A stretch of DNA of 5,697 nucleotides from Armatimonadota bacterium. Lineage in GTDB: Bacteria > Armatimonadota > Zipacnadia > Zipacnadales > UBA11051. Where the stretch lies: contig JAUWOG010000177.1 in the NCBI GenBank assembly GCA_030612305.1, positions 1 to 5,697 on the forward strand. Reading direction: 5' to 3'. Shown piece by piece: positions 1 through 4,566 of this stretch (position 1 is the first letter of the stretch; each line of letters begins with the position of its first letter). Below the pieces are notes generated by a model. It was given only the letters and a program-made list of their open reading frames with translations. It searched no databases and was not told the DNA's origin. Position numbers and translations under genes: made by a program.

Positions 1-72
1 ACATTTATCGCAGGCGTCATATTCATCGCAGCCGACACACTTCTCGCAGGCGCTACACTTCTCGCCGCGGAC
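1..72 (-). repeat. Four imperfect 18-bp tandem repeats
   Basis: Minus-strand units lie at 72-55, 54-37, 36-19 and 18-1; the first two both end in GCGAGAAGTGT, and the last three share GGC or GCC followed by TGCGA. In the frame whose last codon is 3-1 they read VRGEKC, SACEKC, VGCDEY and DACDKC, which places cysteines as C-x2-C-x2-C-x2-C-x5-C-x2-C. That frame has a TGA at 93-91 and no start codon after it, so it could only be expressed by a shift from the lipoprotein frame. The array begins exactly at the window edge and probably continues beyond it. Confidence 0.65.
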
Positions 73-212
73 GCGCTCAGCACTTGCGTCTCAGCCGGTG
101 CCTCCCACGTCCCCTGCACATGCCCCTCACTTCCCCCGCCACAGCCGCACAACAGGACAATGCCCGCCGCTCCCAGCAACAAAATGAACTTGCCTTGTTC
201 ATACACGCGCAC
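1..212 (-). CDS. Putative lipoprotein, N-terminal part only (gene leaves the window)
   Basis: The frame reads from a GTG at 212-210 leftwards without a stop to the edge, giving 70 residues. The N-terminus is a classic export signal: short start with R2 and K8, a hydrophobic core FILLLGAAGIVLL (residues 9-21), then L21-C22-G23-C24, an acceptable lipobox with C24 as the lipidated cysteine, followed by GGGS and a polar linker. By family knowledge such a protein would be cleaved by signal peptidase II and anchored in a membrane. The GTG at 212 is chosen over in-frame GTGs at 221-219 and 206-204 because GAGAGGTG (226-219) lies six bases upstream. Past residue 40 the frame becomes low-complexity Ala/Ser/Arg, while another minus frame over the same DNA gives a regular cysteine repeat, so a frameshift near positions 90-110 is possible. 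It is transcribed away from the efflux operon. Function unknown. Confidence 0.6.
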   Translation of the reverse strand, partial: MRVYEQGKFILLLGAAGIVLLCGCGGGSEGHVQGTWEAPAETQVLSASAARSVAPARSVSAAMNMTPAIN

Positions 213-218
213 TGCACA

Positions 219-226
219 CACCTCTC
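219..226 (-). promoter_or_regulatory. Ribosome binding site deciding the lipoprotein start
   Basis: On the minus strand GAGAGGTG (226-219) resembles the anti-Shine-Dalgarno complement GGAGGTGA with one mismatch. It lies six bases before the GTG at 212-210, which supports that start over the neighbouring in-frame GTGs. Confidence 0.5.
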
Positions 227-261
227 AGCATCATCATTGGCCTGCCCACCGTAGCTCTTCT

Positions 262-291
262 ATTCTACTATTCATCACCGCTGGACTGCAA
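262..291 (-). promoter_or_regulatory. Candidate promoter for the lipoprotein gene
   Basis: On the minus strand TTGCAG (291-286) and TAGAAT (267-262) are separated by 18 bases. The -10 element is close to consensus (TATAAT) and the -35 matches only about half of TTGACA. A start near 255 would leave a leader of roughly 40 bases, compatible with the ribosome site at 226-219. This is a consensus guess only; the organism's sigma factor preference is unknown. Confidence 0.25.
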
Positions 292-355
292 ACCTCTCCG
301 AAGCCCGACCCCCGCCGTAAGACCCCGATTCCATCTTCTCTCATCCCCCGTGCAA

Positions 356-501
356 CTTCATGAAAACATTCATGGAATACGGGAACAGCCCATTTCGTCA
401 TACCCAATTGGCAGGCGTTATCACCACGCGGTCGTTGCAGCGCCAGCACCCGACATCCAAAAGAAGGTATTCCGTCGCCCATCGCGAAATGTTTCATGAA
501 G
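356..501. repeat. 10-bp inverted repeat with an embedded palindrome, possible operator
   Basis: CTTCATGAAA at 356-365 is repeated exactly in inverse orientation at 492-501 (TTTCATGAAG), and the similarity continues imperfectly into the CATT that follows. The left copy is part of a 16-bp perfect palindrome: CATGAA (359-364), a four-base spacer, then TTCATG (369-374). Spaced dyads like this in a divergent intergenic region are typical binding sites for dimeric repressors, but no regulator gene is visible in the window, so the regulatory role is inference. Confidence 0.4.
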
Positions 502-622
502 CGTGTATGTGGCCTCTGGACCACACGCGCGCTTTTACTTATGACGTTTCCTGGCCCGTGCTCCGTTCCATGCGTCCTATCATATTTTGGCACTCCTCGC
601 TACGTCAGCGACACCCAATTGG
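402..622 (+). repeat. Duplicated 10-bp word ACCCAATTGG
   Basis: The word occurs at 402-411 and 613-622, each containing the palindrome CAATTG and each preceded within about ten bases by CGTCA. The second copy runs into GGTGA (621-625), the only candidate ribosome binding site for the TolC-like gene, and is part of a near-palindrome CACCCAATTGGTG (612-624). It could be chance or a protein or RNA control site. Confidence 0.3.
501..536 (+). terminator. Weak hairpin followed by a T-run in the operon leader
   Basis: Two mutually exclusive stems are possible: TGTGG (508-512) with CCACA (521-525), or GCGTGT (501-506) with ACACGC (523-528). A TTTT run lies at 533-536. The stem is imperfect and the run short, so this is a poor intrinsic terminator. 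It could act as an attenuator or be a chance structure. Confidence 0.15.
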
Positions 623-632
623 TGACACGTCA

Positions 633-1964
633 ATGACTAGGTTTATCGTCAGTTCGGCGGTCCTTGTCCTTCTCTGCACGATCGTCTGCGCACAGCCGCC
701 GGCCACTTCCTCTCCGGCGGCCGAATCGTCACCTGACCTCACTATACCCCTGACGCTGGCCGACTGCCTGGCCATCGTCTGGCAGCGCCATCCGGACGTG
801 ACCATCGCAAGAGCCGGCGCTGTTGCCGCCAGGGCCAATGTCCGTGCGCAAACCAGCCAGCGCTATCCGCACTTGACCGCCGGATGGAATGTCCGCGAGT
901 CTAAGAGCGGTAGCAGTGCCGTCGGGGCGAACAGCGCTCGCAGCACTCAGCGCGACGCGCAACTCTCGCTCACCTACACCATCTACCAGACCGGCCGCAG
1001 CACCCGCATTGCCAGGGCCAGAAACTCCGCACGCGCCTCCGAGTACTCTATCGCCAACACTCGCCGCACCCTCACCTATGACCTCACCTCCGCCTACTAC
1101 GACCTGCTGGCCGCCCGCCGCTATGCCAGAGTCGCCATGCGCGCAGTCGCCGATGCCCAGCGCCACCTGCAACTCGTCCAGGCGCGCATCAACGCAGGCC
1201 TCGTACCTCGTGCAGACATTTTCCCTATCCAGGTCGAGGTCGCCGGGGCCCGCCTGGATGCTATCCGTGCCGAGACCGACATCAAGGTCGCCACTGCCGC
1301 CCTCAGAGCTCTGCTCGGCCTGCCACCGGCCACTACCTTCAGCCTTGCCGATACCCTCCCCGAACACGAGGCGCCGCCCGAGCTGGAGGAGCTAATGGCG
1401 CTAGCCGACCAACAGCGCCCCGACCTTGCCCAGCAGCATCTCAGTGTCCGGGCCGCCGCACTCGCCCTCAAATCGGCACAAGATGAGGCCGGCATCAAAT
1501 GGGAAGCCGGGGCCTCTGCAGACTACGGCCGTCATACCGGCACTACCAGCGACTCATGGCAACTACGCCTTGGCGCTGAGTACCCGCTCTTCGATGCCGG
1601 CGCCACCGCCGCAGGAGTGACTGCCGCCCGCGCTGACGCCCAATCCGCACAATTCCGCCTCGACGCGCTCCAGCTCGACATCCAGAGGCAGGTCGAGCAG
1701 GCATTCCATCGCGGCCACCAGGCTGCTGCTGCCATTGACGCCGCGGTTGCCGCCCGCCTCAACGCACAGAACAACCTCGCGGCCGCCGAAGCCAAGTACA
1801 CCGAGGGGCTCGCCATCATCATCGAAGTCACCGACGCACAGCTCGCTCTCCTCAAAGCCGAGCTCGCCGAGATACAAGCACGCTACGACAGTGCCATCGC
1901 GTACGCAGCTCTTGACAGCGCTACAGCCACCAACATACCTAATGTGGCAGGTGATCAGCAGTGA
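633..1964 (+). CDS. TolC-family outer-membrane efflux protein
   Basis: This 443-residue protein should form the trimeric outer-membrane channel of the pump. Residues 1-20 are a Sec signal peptide (hydrophobic FIVSSAVLVLLCTIV, cleavage after V-C-A before Q21). Two OEP (outer membrane efflux protein) repeats follow at about 38-230 and 245-433, the usual internally duplicated TolC plan. Each has an opening helix (TLADCLAIVWQRHP, 41-54; LADQQRPDLAQQ, 257-268), a strand pair of the beta-barrel (about 78-117 and 287-320) and long Ala/Gln-rich coiled-coil helices. YTEGLAIIIEVTDAQ (389-403) matches the conserved Y-x2-G-x6-V-x-D-A-Q segment. Length is normal for the family. The ATG at 633 is used because it directly begins the signal peptide; the frame stays open back to 360, but those 91 codons are not protein-like and would bury the signal. 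The ribosome site is weak (GGTGA, 621-625). First gene of the operon; its stop overlaps the adaptor start. Confidence 0.93.
   Translation: MTRFIVSSAVLVLLCTIVCAQPPATSSPAAESSPDLTIPLTLADCLAIVWQRHPDVTIARAGAVAARANVRAQTSQRYPHLTAGWNVRESKSGSSAVGANSARSTQRDAQLSLTYTIYQTGRSTRIARARNSARASEYSIANTRRTLTYDLTSAYYDLLAARRYARVAMRAVADAQRHLQLVQARINAGLVPRADIFPIQVEVAGARLDAIRAETDIKVATAALRALLGLPPATTFSLADTLPEHEAPPELEELMALADQQRPDLAQQHLSVRAAALALKSAQDEAGIKWEAGASADYGRHTGTTSDSWQLRLGAEYPLFDAGATAAGVTAARADAQSAQFRLDALQLDIQRQVEQAFHRGHQAAAAIDAAVAARLNAQNNLAAAEAKYTEGLAIIIEVTDAQLALLKAELAEIQARYDSAIAYAALDSATATNIPNVAGDQQ
1949..1956 (+). promoter_or_regulatory. Ribosome binding site for the adaptor gene
   Basis: AGGTGATC is a perfect eight-base match to the anti-Shine-Dalgarno complement and sits four bases before the GTG at 1961. 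It lies inside the end of the TolC-like coding region and supports the GTG start within the GTGA overlap. Confidence 0.6.
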
Positions 1965-3853
1965 CATGGAAACGCGTTCTTAGTGGTCTGCTCATCCTCG
2001 TCCTCATCGTCGGAGGCGTTTGGTACTACCGGAAGACAAAAGCCGCCAAAGCGGACGACGAACTCCCGGAGATCGAGACCGCCTCCGTCGAGCGCAAGGA
2101 CCTCACCATAACGGTCTCCGCAAGCGGCACGCTTGAGGCACTCACCACCGTCGAAGTCAAATCACGCAGTGGCGGCGAGGTCACCGGCATGTACGTCGAG
2201 GCAGGTGACTATGTCGAGGCGGGGCAGCTCATCGCCCAGGTTGATCCCACCCAGATCCGCACCCGAGCCGACCAGGCATCCGCCGATGTCGTCGCCGCTC
2301 GTGCCAGTACCAGCCAGGCGCGCCTCAACGCACAACTCCAGGAAGTCCAGACAGCTACCACTCTCACACAGGCCCAAGCCAGCCTCGAAGTCGCGCGCGG
2401 GGACGTCAACCAGTCGGAACATGAGCTCGCCAAGGAGCGACAGACCAACGCCGACAACATAAAGAAAGCCAAGGCATCTCTGACCTCTGCAAAGGCATCC
2501 CGGACCCAGGCCACAATCCAGCGCGACGCTCAAAAGAAGCTCTACCCCGCCGAACTCCAAAGCGCACAGGCATCCCTCGAATCATCACGCCAGAATCTCG
2601 CCAAAGTCAAGGCCGGCCCCCGCATCGAGGAAATCCAACAGGGACGCGCCTCCCTCGACAGCGCCAAAGCATCTCTCGCCAACGCCAAGACCTCCCTCAA
2701 GCGTCGCCAAGCGCTCCTCGACAAAGGCTTCGTCTCAGACCAGGACCTTGACGATGCACGCAGGGCATACGACCAGGCGACAGCCGACCACACCCGCTCT
2801 ACCGCTGCTCTCGCCCAACTCGAAGCCGGCAACCGCGCCGAGGACATCGCACAGGCACAGGCACAGCTTACCCAGGCCCAGGCTTCCCTCCAACTCGCCG
2901 AAGTCAAACATATCGAGATAGACATCAGAGAACAGTCCGTCACCGTCGCCGAGGCCAACGTAATTCAAGCCGAAGCACAGCTCGCCTCAACAGAAGCCGA
3001 GGCCCGCAATGTCCGGATAATGGAGCAGAGACTCGCCTCCGCAAAGGCCGGTCTCCGCAAGGCTGACGCAGTCCTCACACAGGCCGAAACCGGCTCCCTC
3101 CAGGACGACGTCAAGCGCCACCAGATTGCCATCGCCCTCATTGACCTCAAAAAACGCACCCTCGCGCTCCAGGACGCCGCCTATGACCTCCAGTACACCC
3201 AGATCGTCGCTCCCAGAGCCGGCGTCGTCATGTCGAAACTGGTCGAGGAGGGCACTGTCGTACCCGCCGGCACAGCCGCACTCCGCGAGGGCACTGGACT
3301 TGTCACCATCGCCGACATCAGCGAGATGTATGTCCTTGCTGATGTGGACGAAGTTGACATCGCGCCCGTCAACGAAGGCCAGCGAGCCGAGGTCTCCATC
3401 TCCTCCCTCCCCGACATCAGCCTCAAAGGCCAAGTTGTTAAGATCTTCCCCCTCGGTGTGGAAGACCAGAACGTAGTCCGCTTCCAGGTTAAGGTCCATA
3501 TCCAGACCCCACCCATCTCCCTGCGGCCGGGGATGACTGCGGATGTGACGATCACAGTGGCCGAAAGGTCCAATGTGCTAGTGGTACCCGACCTCTGCAT
3601 CACCCGCGCCCAGGACGAGACCACCGTTGAAGTGATAAGCGAGGAGACGCTGGAGAAACGGGAGGTCAAGGTGGGCCTGAGCAACTGGGAGGAGACTGAG
3701 ATACTCGAGGGGGTCAAGGAAGGCGAGGAGCTTCTTATACCGCCGCCGCCGGGCACAGAATTGCCCCGCTGGATGGGCGGGGGAGACAGGACGCAAGCGG
3801 CCCAGCGCAATAGGTCACGGATGATGCGACAGCTCCGAAGTAGAGGGCGTTGA
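1961..3853 (+). CDS. HlyD/MacA-type periplasmic adaptor with a very long coiled-coil hairpin
   Basis: This 630-residue membrane fusion protein should bridge the inner-membrane ABC transporter to the TolC-like channel. Order: single N-terminal membrane anchor (about 6-23); first lipoyl half (about 64-95, with GGEVTGMYVEAGDYVEAGQ); Ala/Gln/Lys-rich coiled coil (about 97-415); second lipoyl half (APRAGVVMSKLVEEGTVVPAG, 417-437); beta-barrel (about 455-535); membrane-proximal domain (about 536-597); and a Pro-rich then Arg-rich tail (594-630). The hairpin tip R248-x3-L252-x6-S259 matches the R-x3-L-x6-S motif that AcrA-type adaptors use to dock on TolC. AGPRIEEI (218-225) and AGNRAEDI (289-296) flank it, as in YbhG-like HlyD proteins. 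E. coli MacA has only 371 residues; nearly all the excess is coiled coil. GTG start at 1961 shares GTGA with the upstream stop. C-biased codons give way to G-ending ones near 3520. MacA-like by context, but the hairpin is closer to YbhG, so no symbol is given. Confidence 0.93.
   Translation: MTWKRVLSGLLILVLIVGGVWYYRKTKAAKADDELPEIETASVERKDLTITVSASGTLEALTTVEVKSRSGGEVTGMYVEAGDYVEAGQLIAQVDPTQIRTRADQASADVVAARASTSQARLNAQLQEVQTATTLTQAQASLEVARGDVNQSEHELAKERQTNADNIKKAKASLTSAKASRTQATIQRDAQKKLYPAELQSAQASLESSRQNLAKVKAGPRIEEIQQGRASLDSAKASLANAKTSLKRRQALLDKGFVSDQDLDDARRAYDQATADHTRSTAALAQLEAGNRAEDIAQAQAQLTQAQASLQLAEVKHIEIDIREQSVTVAEANVIQAEAQLASTEAEARNVRIMEQRLASAKAGLRKADAVLTQAETGSLQDDVKRHQIAIALIDLKKRTLALQDAAYDLQYTQIVAPRAGVVMSKLVEEGTVVPAGTAALREGTGLVTIADISEMYVLADVDEVDIAPVNEGQRAEVSISSLPDISLKGQVVKIFPLGVEDQNVVRFQVKVHIQTPPISLRPGMTADVTITVAERSNVLVVPDLCITRAQDETTVEVISEETLEKREVKVGLSNWEETEILEGVKEGEELLIPPPPGTELPRWMGGGDRTQAAQRNRSRMMRQLRSRGR
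3843..3847 (+). promoter_or_regulatory. Ribosome binding site favouring the ATG at 3859
   Basis: GAGGG lies 11 bases before ATG 3859 and only two before the in-frame TTG at 3850. The spacing is long for the ATG but unworkably short for the TTG, so the ATG is preferred. Confidence 0.4.
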
Positions 3854-3858
3854 CAAAC

Positions 3859-4566
3859 ATGCTAGTTGAAGTTCGAGACCTCACCAAAATATACGTGACA
3901 GGCAAACTGGAGGTCGGAGCCCTCCAGGGCATTGACCTCGCCATCGAAGAGGGCGAGTTTGTCGCCATCATGGGGCCATCCGGCTCCGGCAAGACGACAC
4001 TCATGAACATTATAGGCTGTCTTGACCGACCCACTGCAGGAACCTACAAGCTCGCCGGCCGGCATGCAGAAGGACTCAGCGACGACCAACTCGCCGAGAT
4101 CCGAGGCAAGCAGATTGGATTTGTCTTTCAAGTTTACAATCTGCTGCAACAAGCGACCGCGCTGCAGAACGTAGAACTTCCGCTGCAGTACGCCCGAGTC
4201 GGCAACCAGCGGCAAAGGGCGATGGACGCGCTGGCGAAGCTGGGGTTGGCCGACCGCGCCCATCACCTCCCCAGCGAGCTCTCAGGCGGACAGCAGCAGC
4301 GTGTCGCGATCGCGCGCTCCCTGGTCAACGAGCCATCCATCATACTGGCTGATGAGCCCACAGGCAACCTCGACTCGCGCACCGGCGCCGAAGTGATGGA
4401 CATGTTTTCGCAGCTCAACGAGGATGGCATCACCCTGATACTGGTGACCCACGACGCCCGTGTCGCCTCCTATGCCGACCGACTGGGCGAATGCCACGAT
4501 GGCAAGGGGGTCTCCGACGGACCCGTCCCGGACAGTGGCAAAGTCGAGGGGGAAGAGACTAACTGA
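3859..4566 (+). CDS. MacB/LolD-type ABC transporter ATP-binding protein
   Basis: This 235-residue cytoplasmic nucleotide-binding subunit should power the adjoining permease. All ABC motifs are present: Walker A GPSGSGKT (39-46), Q-loop Q91 in GFVFQVYNLL, signature LSGGQQQRVAIAR (141-153), Walker B IILADEP with catalytic E166, D-loop NLDS (170-173) and switch H198 in VTHD. MNIIGCLDRPTAG (49-61) and ADEPTGNLDS are characteristic of the MacB/LolD/FtsE group. The length is that of a free-standing ATPase; in E. coli MacB this domain is fused to the permease. The start is ATG 3859, since an in-frame TTG at 3850 overlapping the previous stop has poor ribosome-site spacing. The C-terminal strand, usually hydrophobic before D-G, reads RLGECHDGKGVSDG (208-221), and the last 14 residues are acidic and variable. 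It probably works as a dimer with two permease copies. Confidence 0.95.
   Translation: MLVEVRDLTKIYVTGKLEVGALQGIDLAIEEGEFVAIMGPSGSGKTTLMNIIGCLDRPTAGTYKLAGRHAEGLSDDQLAEIRGKQIGFVFQVYNLLQQATALQNVELPLQYARVGNQRQRAMDALAKLGLADRAHHLPSELSGGQQQRVAIARSLVNEPSIILADEPTGNLDSRTGAEVMDMFSQLNEDGITLILVTHDARVASYADRLGECHDGKGVSDGPVPDSGKVEGEETN
4546..4557 (+). promoter_or_regulatory. Purine-rich ribosome binding region for the permease
   Basis: GAGGGGGAAGAG precedes the ATG at 4566; its GGAAGAG part (4551-4557) ends eight bases before the start. It is embedded in the end of the ATPase gene, consistent with coupled translation across the TGATG junction. Confidence 0.4.

Larger units (their letters stand above)
213..632. 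other. Divergent intergenic region, no convincing gene
   Basis: The region separates the leftward lipoprotein gene from the rightward efflux operon. It is less GC-rich than the operon. The open frames here (plus 360-632, minus 593-234) lack protein-like composition, the local codon habit or recognisable motifs. What it does hold is a set of short repeats: CTTCATGAAA at 356-365 with its inverse at 492-501, a 16-bp palindrome at 359-374, ACCCAATTGG at 402-411 and 613-622, and a weak hairpin with a T-run ending at 536. This is where control of both genes would be expected. I could not identify a credible sigma-70 promoter for the plus-strand operon. Confidence 0.6.

Noticed and set aside
1..72. 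CRISPR-like array at the left edge.
   Set aside because: Units are 18 bp, directly adjacent and diverged, with no spacers, so this is a tandem coding-type repeat rather than CRISPR.
1..363. Plus-strand frame open from the left edge to 363, beginning with hydrophobic six-residue repeats.
   Set aside because: It is the exact antisense register of the cysteine-repeat frame and runs antisense through the minus-strand signal peptide into Pro/His/Ser-rich sequence without protein character. It cannot be fully excluded near the edge.
409..440. Plus-strand promoter using TTGGCA (409-414) or TTGCAG (435-440) as a -35 box.
   Set aside because: No acceptable -10 hexamer lies 16-18 bases downstream of either.
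234..593. A 119-codon minus-strand open frame filling the intergenic region (GTG start).
   Set aside because: No recognisable motif, no C-ending codon preference, and the only Shine-Dalgarno-like sequence (GAGGA) directly abuts the start with no spacer. It overlaps the repeats more likely to be regulatory.
360..632. N-terminal extension of the TolC-like protein by 91 residues from an ATG at 360.
   Set aside because: The added residues are mixed in composition, rich in His, Arg and Met, with codons unlike the gene body, and would place a clear signal peptide internally. ATG 633 starts exactly at that signal peptide.
729..1367. Long minus-strand open frame (212 codons) opposite the TolC-like gene.
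   Set aside because: Gly/Val/Asp-rich antisense shadow of a well-supported OEP gene, caused by high GC and C-ending codons.
3181..3810. Minus-strand open frame (209 codons) opposite the adaptor gene.
   Set aside because: Ser/Thr/Arg-rich shadow with no domain signal; the plus strand has clear lipoyl and barrel domains.
3850..3858. TTG start for the ATPase overlapping the adaptor stop (TTGA).
   Set aside because: The ribosome site would be only two bases away, and the ATG at 3859 gives the normal family N-terminus M-L-V-E-V-R-D-L. The two differ by only three residues.
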